A DNA stretch of 64,000 nt, taken from contig CABFPE010000448.1 in the NCBI GenBank assembly GCA_900660155.1, forward strand, positions 394,971 to 458,970, in the 5' to 3' direction. Position numbers and translations under genes: made by a program. The notes below the pieces were generated by a model, which searched no databases, was not told where the DNA came from, and saw only the letters and a program-made list of their open reading frames with translations. This DNA comes from Hofstenia miamia (taxonomy: Eukaryota > Xenacoelomorpha > Acoela > Hofsteniidae). Positions 37,022 through 49,301 of the stretch are shown in pieces. Each line of letters starts with the position of its first letter. The stretch's first letter is position 1.

Positions 37022-37588
37022 TATGTTGAAATCTCGACAACACAAATGCAGAGGTGCCGATTATGGTATGGTGCAATATTAAGGAGGCCAGAATTTTATG
37101 GTACAAAAAAATTAATAGCCATTATGGATGGAAATTCTAAAAATAGAGGTCATAGTGGCAATCCATACATTTATTGTTACCTATTCAGAATTTATATCGG
37201 TTTTCTAGACAATTTATTAATTTATCGCTTAAACCCTAATTCTCAGGCTTGCTATTGTATGTTGTCTACACAACTTAAGATTTAGACTTGCACAATATTT
37301 GATGATGAATCAAACTCACAAATAATCCTAATATTGCACTGAGCCTGGGTTTTAGATATTCTATAGTGTTAAAAAGCGCTTAATAATACATTTATAGTTC
37401 CAATTTAGCTCATTTTAAGATATTTGCCAAAAATTTATGTAAAATTTGGTATGTTCGAAACTTTTTGCAACATTTACACACTGAACTTGAAAAACTCAAA
37501 TGGGGGTTTTGAAGAGCATATGATACTAAAACAAAATTTGAAAATCTGTTATATTCTTCAACACATTGCTTATAAATTATTGCATCTA

Positions 37589-39187
37589 CTGTACCCTGTA
37601 AATTTATTAGACCACTATGTTTTTTTAGGTTATCAATATAAATATTAACTAAAAGTCTTATAATCGTTGATTATTTCAGAAGATGGGTTGTTTTTCTTAT
37701 TATTACGTAAAACCCGATCAAAAAATCTACATTGGGCCAAAAAAATCCAAAAAATGCCAAAATTTTCCAATTCCTAAATTTTGGTCTTCAAAGCACAAAA
37801 ACTAATGCAGAATGACCCCCTGTCATTTCATAACAACCTTTATGCTTAATAGTGCATAATCAATTACATAAACATCAATATGATATCATTACGTAATACT
37901 TACCCCTGTATTGTGTCTAAGGGGATGATAAATTATCGAATTTGTTTGACCAATATTTGGCAAACAAAATGTTTGAATAATGTCTGACATTGTATCACCC
38001 CCGTCAACATGCCATCAGACAAGTCATCAAACCTCTAATCAAGAAAATTTAAATCAAAACATTTGTCAAACATGCTAATTGTATATCAATAGTAACTATT
38101 GCGGTTGAAGTATATTAATTAAGACTGATAAAGCAGCTGTATAGCACTAAGTCCCATCAAGTTCATACTGGAAGAGATCGGAAGCCAAAAATCTCTGCCA
38201 GTGATGATAATTTTTTACGAATTGAAAACTTGAGTGATCGTAAAAAGACCGCTGGTCATCTTCCAAATGAACTGAATGCCTTGAAGAATGACTCAAAAAA
38301 AGTAAGTACCAGTACAGTTTCAAGAACCTTCAATAACATGGTTTGGTAGGAAGAGTTGCTGTCAAATCCTCTCTTGTAGTCAAGTAACATCAACAAACGG
38401 CTTGCTTTTGCTAACAGCATAAAGATTGGACATTTAAAGACTGGAAGTGAATTTTATGGACTGATGAATCCATAAATGAACTATTTGTAAATAAACGTAG
38501 AATTGTATGTCAGTCAAAGAGCTGGTGAAGGATTAAAAATCGAATGCAGTTAAACATGGAGGTGGCAACATTATAGTTTGGGATCTATGACAGCCGAAAA
38601 GGTTGGAAAATTGAAAAGAATAAAACAAAACCTTGGATAAGACGTATTATCACAGCATTTTAGTTCATCATGGAGTGCCATCTAGCCTTCAACAACAAAG
38701 AAAAGGATTAACTTATTGAGAGGATAATTATCTTAAGCACTCATTACACCTTTGCCGTAACTATTTAGCCAAGAGAGAAAAAGCTGAGGTCCTTAAAAGT
38801 TTAGGGTGGCCACCCCACAGTCCAGATCTTCACCCGATAGAGCAAGTGTGAATTGGATCGATGAACAGTTAAAGAAAGCATGAGTAACCTCCAAGGACAC
38901 TCTTTGGCAGGACGTCCAAAGAGTATGGAATAATTTATCCTGTGAAATCCTGACAAAATATGTGGAAGCAATGCCGGGTAGAATAAAAACTTTTATTAAG
39001 GAAAAGGGGGTCACACACAATATTAAAGAAATACTAAGTTTTTTAGTGATGAACTTGAATTATTTAACCTAATCATTATTGTTATTGTTGTTCCTACCTA
39101 AATAAATTTAATCAAGCAGAAAATAATTCATAGCTAGCAAAAAAAATCAATTTTTCAAAACTGGTCTAATAAATTTGCAGGGTACTA
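37589..39187 (+). mobile_element. Tc1-like transposon 2
   Basis: A 1.6-kb element with inverted ends CTGTACCCTGTAAATTTATT (left) and ...AATAAATTTGCAGGGTACTA (right) continuing into GACCA/TGGTC, flanked by TA. It holds a heavily decayed plus-strand transposase. Its ends differ from those of transposon 1, so it is a separate lineage. The 567 bases between the two elements hold nothing recognisable. Confidence 0.8.
38150..39070 (+). pseudogene. Tc1-type transposase, heavily decayed
   Basis: In order along several frames: GRDRKPKISASDDNFLRI, DRKKTAGHLPNELN, VSTSTVSRTF, NKRLAFANSIK, FYGLMNP (place of the TDES aspartate), RAGEGLKIEC, WPPxSPDL-like GWPPHSPDLHPIEQV in a shifted frame, then TSKDTLWQDVQRVWNNLSCE and YVEAMPGRIKTFIKEKG. 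This is the Tc1 transposase order from helix-turn-helix linker to C-terminus. Stops and shifts are numerous, so it is older than transposon 1. Confidence 0.8.
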
Positions 39188-40699
39188 TACTGCACTTGGT
39201 TGATTTACGTGCACTGTTGCGCAATAGTTATTTTGAAATGTAGCCTCATTTTTTCAATGTTTCGATTCAGACCTGGCCTAGCCCCGTTCAACGCATGACG
39301 ATCTCTAGCTTAGATAAACATAGGTTGGATTTTTACTGAATGCTTTGCTTGGGTTTGTGTAGGCTTTAACAAATTGAAACTAGATGAAATGTAGGCTTAG
39401 CATTGAAATCTTTGCGGATTTGCGCTCGGTATGTCTCATTCTTTGTCAATCGCTTGAGCTCTTGTAGACTTGAGATGATAATCAAAGCTCAGGCCAAATT
39501 AAATCTCTGAGTTTCAGTGAACATTTTAGATCCTCCCCTTCGGTACAGCATGTTTTGTGCAGTAGTATTATTAATTTCTTTTAATCTAGAAAAAATGAAA
39601 ATCTTGTCGTGATGAGGAGGTGGAATGTTAAAAATACTATTTGTTAAATTTATTAATTTTTTTTAATACATGATAAATCAGAATAATTGCGAGCAACATG
39701 TTTAGCAAAAAAGTTGAAAATATTAATTATGAGTTTAGTAAATTATTACATTTTTCATTCATTAACAACCTTTCTTTCAAAATTATATTTTTCTAATCAA
39801 AAATCAAGAATTATATTGCATGCGCCTCCAATACAAAACAGATCAATGAAACAGTGTAATTCCAGTGCTTGTACCACAATTCCATTTTATATTACGGAAT
39901 TAGGCGATATCTGTATTGATATCTTGTCTTAGGGAATTATCTGATGTTTTTCTGATAGCGATGAAGAAGTAAAATGCTTATGATTTGTGCCCCATTATTG
40001 GAATCCGTGAATCATTTGCTGTGTACTTGTATGCAGGCTTGCTGTTGTGTGGTGCGTAAAATTTTAAGTTTGCTGTGTAAGCCATAAAAATCGAGATTCT
40101 CAAGATTTGAAATTTTGCCAAGATGCAAAACATCTTTTCATTATATCTTGTTTTATATCTTAAAATTCATCAGGAAAAATATTAGTTTCGTTATTTGATT
40201 TATGCTATGTAAACATAAGAAGCAATATTGAGTGTTGAATCTATTATTGAAACTTCATAACATGGAATAAAGTTGAAATGAATTGGTCCATATTAGTAGC
40301 AGTAGTAGAAGATTCATTTTATAATACAGGATATCTATTCGCATAAATATAATTTTTATATTTAATGCTATGTAAATGCATATAAAAAGGAATTCGTGGC
40401 AAGATATTAAAATATACCCTAAACTTATAAACTTATCTAAATTACGAATATACATACATGAAAAAAGCATTTCGCTTACTTCAAATTCTTATGCCAAAAT
40501 TACTACATTTTACTTGTTTAGAACATGCTAATACGAATGTGAGTGAGAAAATGACTGAAATAGAACAGATTTTTAAAAAAATCACTATAACAATTTTGAT
40601 AAACTGACACAGGCCACTTTTTGAAAGCCCTGAAAACCAACATATATAAAACCTGTAAGATTACTGTTTGCAAATTCCGAAATCAAACTTGACATTCCT
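39188..40699. other. No gene recognised
   Basis: AT-rich sequence with only short chance readings. I see no splice-bounded exon or repeat end here. Confidence 0.4.
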
Positions 40700-40985
40700 A
40701 ATATCATTTTTCGCTATGCAATGCCGTTGCCTCTTTTAAAGGTCCTCCAACTAAGACATATTTCATTAGTGAAGCCGTGACAGCTATTTTTTCCCAACTA
40801 AATCGTTTGATTCCCGAAATAAAGGTTGAACTGGATAGTCTTAGAGAAAACCATGATCCTTAGTGACTACATTCACGAATTTGCCCAATCTGTCAAAGAT
40901 GAGAAAAAAATAGTTCATGAATTCTGTACAATAGAAACAGCAGATGTGGAAAGGTTATTTTATTACACAAACAAGTTTTGACAGA
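40700..40985 (+). pseudogene. Coding-like fragment, family not recognised
   Basis: Two nearby frames give protein-like text: GPPTKTYFISEAVTAIFSQL then NRLIPEIKVELDSLRENHD, and shortly after SDYIHEFAQSVKDEKKIVH with EFCTIETADVERLFYYTN. The frame changes between them. It could be an old transposon protein or a processed gene relic just upstream of the LINE. I cannot name it. Confidence 0.25.
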
Positions 40986-41176
40986 TAGCAAAAGCATTTA
41001 ACTGTTGAACACCTATTTCATATGCCTTTTTTGGTATGTATTCAATAAATATTTTTATTTTTTTATTTTTGATGTTCATATTATACATCTTTTAGAAGCA
41101 TAAATGCCTTGCATATTTGGTCATTTTGAGGTGAATTCATTTCCGGTTTATTATACAGTTTAACTAGATTTTAGTT

Positions 41177-41919
41177 ATGCCTGCAGATATTGGGTCTTTA
41201 GCAAATCTTCAGGAATTTTTCTGATGGCAATTTGCTTCTCTAGTTGGTGTTTTAAAGAAAGACGTAATTATCTATCTGCTTCGCCAAGCTGTCATCTCAC
41301 TGTTCAGTTCACACCAGTCTTCCAACGTCAAGCTTCCAGTGTTGTCTTATCATCCTTGTCAGACTCCTTTGCCAAACTCTCCTCTGATGTCTCGTCGATG
41401 CAATCTCAAGTGTCCCCCTACAGTGCTTCCGTCTAACGTACCATTTCTAATCGTCCCAATCATCCTGCCCCATGTTCTGCATTTGCTGCTGCTGCTCCTT
41501 CTCCTGTGCTGCCGCCTCCCCCTAACAGTCTGTTCCACCGCCATCATCGCCCTGGTCACATCCTTGGTACTAGTTCTTCCTGTCAACTTCCTTCTGTTCT
41601 GATTAGTTCTCTTCCTCATCCTCCTCGTAAAGCTCACATCTATATTGGGCTCCTGAGATTGCTGATCACCTCAGTTTCTCCTCACTCTACTTTGATGACG
41701 TCCTTCCCATCCCACCACGTACGGATTCTCCATTCCTCTCCTTTCACATCGTCTGTAATCAAGAGTCTCATCTTGCTCTCATGTATCCTGAAGTGTGGTC
41801 AGATGGTCTCTTGTTTCGATATTACCGTCTCTCCGATGCTGAGCGCAAATCTTTTGGCCTTCGTCCCCGTCGTCGTGATGCTTCTGGTCGTGATTGACTA
41901 CCTGCACCTCCTAGTTTGA
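41177..41919 (+). pseudogene. LINE ORF1-like region
   Basis: Starts MPADIGSLANLQEFF, meets a stop, then continues QFASLVGVLKKD. One frame gives SSLSDSFAKLSSDVSSMQSQ, a heptad-like serine/leucine stretch as in LINE ORF1 coiled coils, followed by a proline-rich stretch. Several frames are needed to follow it. Its role in intact elements is to bind element RNA. Low certainty about domain limits. Confidence 0.45.
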
Positions 41920-41939
41920 AACTTCCTCCTCATCACAAC

Positions 41940-44215
41940 TCTCTTTTTTGCTCGCCAATGCTCACAGTCTTGTGTCATTAAACCGTCGTCTCAGTTTTTA
42001 CAATTTCTTCTTACAGTCTCCTGTTGACTTCATTTTCATTACTGAAACCTGGCTGATCCTTCTGTTGCTAATAATGTTGTTTTTCCTAAGTCAACACTTA
42101 CAGTTCTCTCCTGTATGGATCGCTCTAATGGTAGTCATGTTTGTGTTCTCATTGCCTCATGTCGCCCTAACCTTGACATCCACCCCTCTCCGTTGATTCC
42201 TTTGATTTTTATGTTGCGACTGTGCTGTTGTTCTCAGTCATCACATTGTTTCTCTTCTTTGTGTTTACAACCTTCCTTCCAACAGTCTTTTTTGTATTCC
42301 CCTTGTGATTTTTCATCCATGCTTGAGTACTTTCATGATCAGTTTATCACTCTCTCTTGTCAACTTGGATTTCCCACTCCTCCGCATCTCCTCATCTGTG
42401 GTGACTTCAACCTTCATAATGTTTGCTGGAATGCACTTGACTCTAATGACGCCTATGAATCCGCGGTTCTGGATCTTTTTGCTTCCTCCTCTCTTGAACA
42501 ACTTGTATTTTTTCCTACTTCTGCTCCTCTCTCCTTGATTTGGTTTTGTGCTCTCACCGTGATCACATTTTTGACATGACACCTCTGTGGCCCCTGTTCA
42601 GGTTAAACTGATCACTCATTTGTTCTCTTCCATCTGTCTGTCAATTTTATTACCCCATTTGCTAGTCCATTTGCTCCTCAATATGCTCGATCTAACAGTG
42701 ACTTTGTATTTCTAAATGCTGCTCTCTCTTCTTCATTCCCGCTTTTTAATGACTCTGCCCTGGTCCACCAACCTCCCCCCCCACCGCTGATTAGGCTATG
42801 TGACATAGTCTTCAATGCCCATGATATTTCCTTCAAGCTTAAGTCCTGCAAGTTGTCTGGTCCTTGCTATCCTGATGGCGTCCCATCCTTTGTCATTCAC
42901 CAAACCTCCTCAACTCTTTCCATAAATATAAAGCATCTCTATTCATACTTTGCTTCTCTAAGCTTTTGCCACCTTGCTGGAAAACATCTGGGATCTCTCC
43001 TCTGTTAGAATCCAATCTGCTTCCCTCTGCTTAAGTCACTTCATACCGTCCAATAGCTATCCTTTCTCGGCTGTCAATCATTTTTGAGCTCCATGTCTTT
43101 TGTTTTGTGTTCCCTAAGATTCGTTACCTCATCTCCCCTTCTCAGCGTGGTAACCTTCCGGGTCATTCTACCATCACTAACTTGCTCACTTTGACAGAAA
43201 ACTGCTATTTCCACTCTGTTTGTAATGATCCTGGTTGCATTATATTTCTTGACATTTCTAAAGCTTTTGATTAGCTCCCTCATTCTATTCTTGACAAATT
43301 ATGTTTATTTAGCTTTAATGCTGATTTAATCAATTTTTTCCAGTCTTACCAGTACAATCTTAGTCAGTGTGACAAAATCAGCTCGTCTATTTCTATGTCT
43401 GCCCTTATCTCTAGTGGTGCTCCTCAAGGTTCTGTGTTTGTTGTTCTCTTCTTCCTCATTGCTATTAACGACCTCTCTCAATCTTCCCTCAACTCATGCT
43501 GTCTACTGTACGTTGATGATAACTGCGATTTTCAACTTTGGTAGTTCTTTTGCCTTCAATATTACCTTTGATTTTGAGCTTTTTTCTACTTGGTCTTCTG
43601 TTAACCGTCTTGATTTTAGCCCAACCAAGACATGTGGTATTTCCTTTCCTGCCTCTCCCTGTGACCTTTTCTCCTCATCATACTCATTTTGGAATTCAAC
43701 CTGCTGCAAACATAAATTGGTCTGGACATGTGTCGTTACGCCTCCGCAAAGCTAAATTCTAACCCTTTGTCCGCGGCTGTTTGCATTAATTCCCCTGCTG
43801 CTGTGAAGCTCTCTTTGTTAAGGTCGATTCCTCTCGCCATTCTTCTCTACGCTTCTCCCTGTTGGTGGCCTTCTCGTGCCTTGTTCCACTCCATGGAATG
43901 GTTCTAGAAGCGGACTTTCAAATGGATCTCTTCTTTATCAACAAAAAACTCTTTTCAAATTCTCCAATCTCCCACTTCCTGTGATCTCCTCCTCGCAAAT
44001 TGGACCTTGATCATTTTGGTTTCATAAAGTTCTCTAATTCCTGCTTCACTCGCTCTGATGATGTTGTCACTTTCTCCATTCATCATCCCAAGAAACATCT
44101 CACCCTTCACTCGTTTTTCAATCATGCTTGTATTGCTGCTAATTACATCTTGACTGTCCAACCTCCAACAGCTTTGATTTGTTTTCCCCAGCCCCGCACT
44201 TCAAGAAATCTTTGA
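41940..44215 (+). pseudogene. LINE ORF2: endonuclease and reverse transcriptase, inactivated
   Basis: The endonuclease starts NAHSLVSLNRRLSFYNFF then FIFITETWL (about 41954-42050) and includes the catalytic LLICGDFNLHNVCWN at 42387-42432. Reverse-transcriptase blocks follow: SGPCYPDGVPSFV (about 42857), LPPCWKTSGISP, FLDISKAFD (palm Asp, about 43250), SGAPQGSVFVVLFFLIAIND (about 43411), then CCLLYVDDNCD with the YVDD box at 43509-43520. The C-terminal connection region ends at SRNL just before the stop at 44215. Frameshifts and stops break it many times. In a working copy it nicks target DNA and copies element RNA into it. Confidence 0.8.
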
Positions 44216-44280
44216 TGTTTTTGTAATGTATGCCCCCAGCGGCTAAATAAAGTCCTTTATTATTATTATTATTATTATTT

Positions 44281-45355
44281 CTCACAGCTTCATGCTGGTA
44301 TCCTTCTCAGCTTGGGGAACTCATCAGTTGTGCCAACTTCTCACACCCTGCTATCAGATGATCTACTGCCTCCGCCTCTTTCTTACATAGCCTACACTTA
44401 TCACTTACTTCTACTCTTCTGTCTATATGCTTCTTCACCCAGTTTGTTCTTATTGCTTGCTCCTGTGCTGCCATTATCAGTGCTTCTGTTTCTCTCTTCA
44501 GTCCTGCCTTCTTTAACCACTTGTTGCTCTCTTCTCTATCACACTTTTCTGTGTTCCTCCAGTATTCTCCATGCATTGCCTTCTGCCTATACCTTGTTTG
44601 TCTCTCTGATTCCATCCTACTCTGGTATACCTTCTTTCCTTCACTCTCAGTTCTTATCTTCTTTAACTCCTTAGTGACCTCTAGTAGGGACCCCTTAGGT
44701 TGCTCTTCTACATATTCCTTTAGCCCTATTATTACTATTATTATAATTTCCTCCACACTTAGCAGCCCTTTCCCTCCCTTATGCCTTGCCATGTACAGCC
44801 TATCTACATCTCCATTGAGGTTGAATGCTCTCTCTGCTGCTAGTATCTTCCTTGTCTCCCTGTCTAATTCCCTCAGTTCATTCTTATTCCACCTAACTAT
44901 TCCTGCCGAATATCTCAACACTGGTATTGCCCACGTATTAATTGCCTTTATGCTGTTCTGCCCATTCAATGCTNAGGTTGCTCTTCTACATATTCCTTTA
45001 GCCCTAGTGCTTCTGCTTCTACAGTCTCCTCCACACTTAGCAGCCCTTTCCCTCCCTTTTGCCTTGCCATGTACAGCCTATCTACATCTCCATTGAGGTT
45101 GAATGCTCTCTCTGCTGCTAGTATCTTCCTTGTCTCCCTGTCTAATTCCCTCAGTTCATTCTTATTCCACCTAACTATTCCTGCCGAATATCTCAACACT
45201 GGTATTGCCCACGTATTAATTGCCTTTATGCTGTTCTGCCCATTCAATGCTGACTTCTGTAGTACCTTCCTTACTCTCCTCTTGTACTCTTTCCTTAGCC
45301 TCATCTTCATTTCCATGTGATCTGTTCTGTCCTTCCCTATTACTCCTAAGTACTT

Positions 45356-45357
<2 letters not shown>
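44281..45357 (-). pseudogene. C-terminal fragment of a second LINE reverse transcriptase
   Basis: Minus strand from about 45350: YLGVIGKDRTDHMEMKMRLR, then NGQNSIKAINTWAIPVLRYS, AGIVRWNKNELRELDRETRK, DVDRLYMARxKGGKGLLSVE and, after the duplicated block, WLKKAGLKRETEALIMAAQE and CRLCKKEAEAVDHLIAGCEK. The INTWAIPVLRYSAG...LDRxTRK region and the closing CCHC knuckle (C-x2-C-x8-H-x4-C) are well known from the C-terminus of a class of LINE-type reverse transcriptases found throughout invertebrates. It begins mid-protein at an (ATT)n tract and ends just after the knuckle at another, so it is truncated at both ends. It is fairly intact between them, unlike LINE 1. Confidence 0.8.
44697..45251. repeat. 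Repeated 277-bp block joined by one N
   Basis: 44697-44973 and 44975-45251 are the same part of LINE 2. They differ mainly in a stretch of about 25 bases where the first copy has ATT-type repeats and the second has normal coding sequence. A single N at 44974 separates them. This looks like two overlapping contigs or alleles placed end to end rather than a biological tandem duplication. Confidence 0.8.
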
Positions 45358-45399
<42 letters not shown>

Positions 45400-46434
45400 A
45401 TATAATTATCATAGANNNNNNNNNNNNNNNNNNNNNNNNNNNNNNNNNNNNNNNNNNNNNNNNNNNNNNNNNNNNNNNNNNNNNNNNNNNNNNNNNNNNN
45501 NNNNNNNNNNNNNNNNNNNNNNNNNNNNNNNNNNNNNNNNNNNNNNNNNNNNNNNNNNNNNNNNNNNNNNNNNNNNNNNNNNNNNNNNNNNNNNNNNNNN
45601 NNNNNNNNNNNNNNNNNNNNNNNNNNNNNNNNNNNNNNNNNNNNNNNNNNNNNNNNNNNNNNNNNNNNNNNNNNNNNNNNNNNNNNNNNNNNNNNNNNNN
45701 NNNNNNNNNNNNNNNNNNNNNNNNNNNNNNNNNNNNNNNNNNNNNNNNNNNNNNNNNNNNNNNNNNNNNNNNNNNNNNNNNNNNNNNNNNNNNNNNNNNN
45801 NNNNNNNNNNNNNNNNNNNNNNNNNNNNNNNNNNNNNNNNNNNNNNNNNNNNNNNNNNNNNNNNNNNNNNNNNNNNNNNNNNNNNNNNNNNNNNNNNNNN
45901 NNNNNNNNNNNNNNNNNNNNNNNNNNNNNNNNNNNNNNNNNNNNNNNNNNNNNNNNNNNNNNNNNNNNNNNNNNNNNNNNNNNNNNNNNNNNNNNNNNNN
46001 NNNNNNNNNNNNNNNNNNNNNNNNNNNNNNNNNNNNNNNNNNNNNNNNNNNNNNNNNNNNNNNNNNNNNNNNNNNNNNNNNNNNNNNNNNNNNNNNNNNN
46101 NNNNNNNNNNNNNNNNNNNNNNNNNNNNNNNNNNNNNNNNNNNNNNNNNNNNNNNNNNNNNNNNNNNNNNNNNNNNNNNNNNNNNNNNNNNNNNNNNNNN
46201 NNNNNNNNNNNNNNNNNNNNNNNNNNNNNNNNNNNNNNNNNNNNNNNNNNNNNNNNNNNNNNNNNNNNNNNNNNNNNNNNNNNNNNNNNNNNNNNNNNNN
46301 NNNNNNNNNNNNNNNNNNNNNNNNNNNNNNNNNNNNNNNNNNNNNNNNNNNNNNNNNNNNNNNNNNNNNNNNNNNNNNNNNNNNNNNNNNNNNNNNNNNN
46401 NNNNNNNNNNNNNNNATTATTATTATTATTATTA
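45358..46434. repeat. (ATT)n arrays around a 1000-N gap
   Basis: ATT repeats at 45358-45397, 18 further bases, then Ns from 45416 to 46415 (exactly 1000) and ATT repeats again to 46434. The round gap length suggests an estimated size. Confidence 0.95.
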
Positions 46435-48138
46435 ACCATATGCGTAAACGTTGTTAGTACTGCACATGTTTATTTCTTGATTCAAGCTAACAATAACCCA
46501 AATTTAGCTTGCGCTGACTATATAACAGAGAATGTTCATTTTATAGCACATTCATGTTTTTCATACAAACACTAAAACCAAAAATCGGCCGCACCTTCAA
46601 CTTTTTCAGAAACTTTCTAAGCACTATAGGAAGTTGTAATTTTTATGTGAATATTATGACAAAAAATAATTTCTTAGTGTTTTTTCATAAGATAGAAGCC
46701 TTTTTTTCAAAGATTTTCTCATCGTCTATGAATAAAAGTAATCTTAGAAACTTTAATACGTATAAATATAACCTCAAATCAATGCACTTTTTGGAAAATA
46801 TGATTAGATTATTTATAACTTCAAAAAACAAATAATCGTTTTTTAACAATTTTAGAAAAAATGACCGCGCTTATTGGCCTGCCCTCACACTTTTTATTCT
46901 TAAATTAAAATTAACGATAATGAATGCAGCCTTATATTAAGTGTGAATCCATCTGTGGCTCCGTAGGGCATGCTGAATATTATTATGCCTAAGTTTTCTT
47001 TAGAAAATGGGACCTTTGCTAAAATTTCGCAGCGTAACAATGACAAGGATAGAGAAAAACAGCAAAAATTTATAGCATTGTCTACCCGCTGAACCATTCC
47101 TTCAAGCAGATTTTCATTGAGGTGTTCTTGAGTTATGCAGTGTTGAAAATCGTGTATTTGCACCAAGCTCATAAGTCAATTGTTTGGACTATGGGTTTAT
47201 TGTGTATCCCATTCCCTATTGTCATGACCGCTGAAAGAATTCTTAGTGGGGTCAAAACAATTTTATATATTTTTAAAAACAGATCAAATTTTAATCCACA
47301 TCAAACAATCGTCTTGAAAAGTAAATCAAATCAACATATTCATTAAAAAATATAGGATAAAAAGCAAATCCTGCTCCCCTCAAAATGATTCTTCCCCCTT
47401 AAAAGAAAGGCAACTGCTGTAGCTGCCCCTGTAATCCCAGTTCCATCACTCTTGCATATTGACAGCAATAATTACGGTGAAATAAACAAAGTATACATGC
47501 AATTTTTAATACAATAGGCGCGATTTGATTCCAGTGCAAGATTTTAATAAATATTTGTGGCTTCCATCTCTGAAAGTTCCTCAATTAAACCGAGGATTGT
47601 GATTCGAAATTCCCTTTGCATTTGCAGACGAAATGCTAACGATCAACATTACGTAACACCTCTGCATTTTAGCTTATATCGATGTATGACGTATAGACGT
47701 ATTGATATTATTGAAGAATATTTCATGTTACAGCAATTACTATTTTATTTCATGTCAGCTAATGTTTTATTATCGTTTATCCAAATATACAGATAATAAC
47801 AAAAATATACATTAGTCAAAATCCACTTTTCTGCAGCAATACTCTTAAAGGTTAACTTAATTTCACCATATTTTCGCACCTGCTTAGTTTATTTTTCATA
47901 ATTGCTACCAAACTACAAAAATAAATTGCTGGGACTAACAAGGGATTTTTAAGAACTTTCAAAGACAAAAGTTGATAACAATAATTAATTAATTTATCAA
48001 AGCAGTTAATCTTGGAAATTAGAAAACTGAAATAATTAGATGGCAATAACACATAAAAAAACTATTTATGTTTTTGGGAAATTAGTTAATTCGCTTGAGT
48101 TTTCTTAAGAGGTTAAATCTGATCTTCTCTATTAATCT
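46435..48138. other. No gene recognised
   Basis: AT-rich DNA. A slightly more GC-rich part (about 46870-47180) has short open readings on both strands that match nothing I know; no clear splice-bounded exon. Confidence 0.4.
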
Positions 48139-48240
48139 GAGTTGCAACCGGGTTGCCGGGTCAGGGATTTCTTGACAGGTCAGCCGGATCAATTTTTTCC
48201 TTGGGGCTTCGGATCTGCTCGGTTAATGGGTCATATTATG
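48139..48240 (+). repeat. GGGTC-rich dispersed repeat, copy 3
   Basis: GAGTTGCAACCGGGTTGCCG followed by GGTCAGGGATTTCTTGACAG and GGTTAATGGGTCATATTATG. It aligns with the reverse copy at 50588-50698. Confidence 0.4.
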
Positions 48241-48305
48241 TAAAAAGTGATTGATAGCAATTACACGAAGAGGTTTATGCGCTTATCTCAAGAAAGTCAA
48301 GGCAT

Positions 48306-48587
48306 CAGGCCCGTGCCTTGCATTTGAATTTTAGGGGGGCCATGGCCCCGCAAATTTCAATAAATTAATCATAGTTTTACTCACATGAAATGGTATCACA
48401 CTTTTTCATTGAATTTGTAAATAGAATGGCATTAGTATTTTATATATTTCAAATAAAATATAAACTATAAACTGTAAACTTAGTTACAGAATATTAGAAT
48501 TAATACTATGGAGTATTGTATCCAGGATACTAAGAGGCCCAACAGGGAAAGCCATAGCCCCCTGGCCCTCCCCTAGTCACGGCCCTG
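48306..48587. mobile_element. hAT-type MITE with perfect 8-bp target duplication
   Basis: Left end CAGGCCCGTGCCTTG, right end CTAGTCACGGCCCTG, an inverted pair; inner GGGGGGCCATGGCCCC and CATAGCCCCCTGGCCC are also related. The 8-mer CAAGGCAT occurs exactly on both sides (48298-48305, 48588-48595). 282 bp, non-coding; relatively young insertion. Confidence 0.85.
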
Positions 48588-48595
48588 CAAGGCAT

Positions 48596-49301
48596 TGAAT
48601 TACACAAACGTCATGTGTGTCTTTTATAGTTTTAATGGTTTCAGAAGTTTTTATGCTGATTTTTGTTTGTTTCCCTAATGCAAACACTTATTTTATTTGT
48701 ATTAGAATCCGAGTATTCAGTCAATGTATTTGCAAATCCGAATCTCATGTATAAATTGGTTTGGGTAATTACTTCCATAGCAAAAACATCTTTCGTTAAT
48801 AGTTACTTTTGGAGACGACTTTTAAACATGAAAAAGTTTTGCTGTTTAATCTAAAATAGAAGAATTGCACTGAGAAATGTTATTTACGTATATTACACAC
48901 GGTGTTAGCTCCTGACCATGGATTCGAATTATAATCCAACTAGATGGGATTCGGATTTGATTTCATTTATTTGTTATTCTCTAATTTGTAATTGTTGAAT
49001 ATTTAATTAATTTTAAGTGTTCGAAATTCGATGTAAACTTAAATCCAATTATTTGCAGAAATAGAATAGGTTAAATTATTTAATTTTATAAATATTTGCA
49101 AATGCAAGAAACTTTAACATATTTATATTTTTTTTTGCTTTATAAAAAGTATTACTATAGTTAATATTTCACCTCGTAAATAATAAGAAATTTTAAGAAC
49201 CATTAATTTATAACGCGAAGCATTTGAATGACAGTGACGACCAATGTGATGTATTGTTAATGTCAATGTTTGTGCAAGTATACCCTTGGCAAACACTACA
49301 A
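48596..49301. other. No gene recognised
   Basis: AT-rich spacer between the hAT MITE and the large duplication; only chance readings. Confidence 0.4.

Larger units (their letters stand above)
41177..44279 (+). mobile_element. CR1/jockey-type LINE, decayed, with (ATT)n tail
   Basis: Non-LTR retrotransposon in the plus direction: an ORF1-like segment, an apurinic-type endonuclease, a reverse transcriptase and a 3' end AAATAAAGTCCTTTATTATT running into (ATT)n at about 44256-44279. Base composition is C/T-rich, unlike the surroundings. No target duplication found; the 5' edge is not defined. Exact clade not resolved. Confidence 0.8.

Noticed and set aside
41359-41637. Arg/Lys-rich minus-strand readings across the LINE (also 42313-42582, 43503-43709)
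   Set aside because: Reverse-strand shadows of the C/T-rich LINE ORFs.
45216-46439. A 407-residue minus-strand reading
   Set aside because: Mostly 1000 Ns bracketed by (ATT)n; only the LINE 2 part at its end is real.
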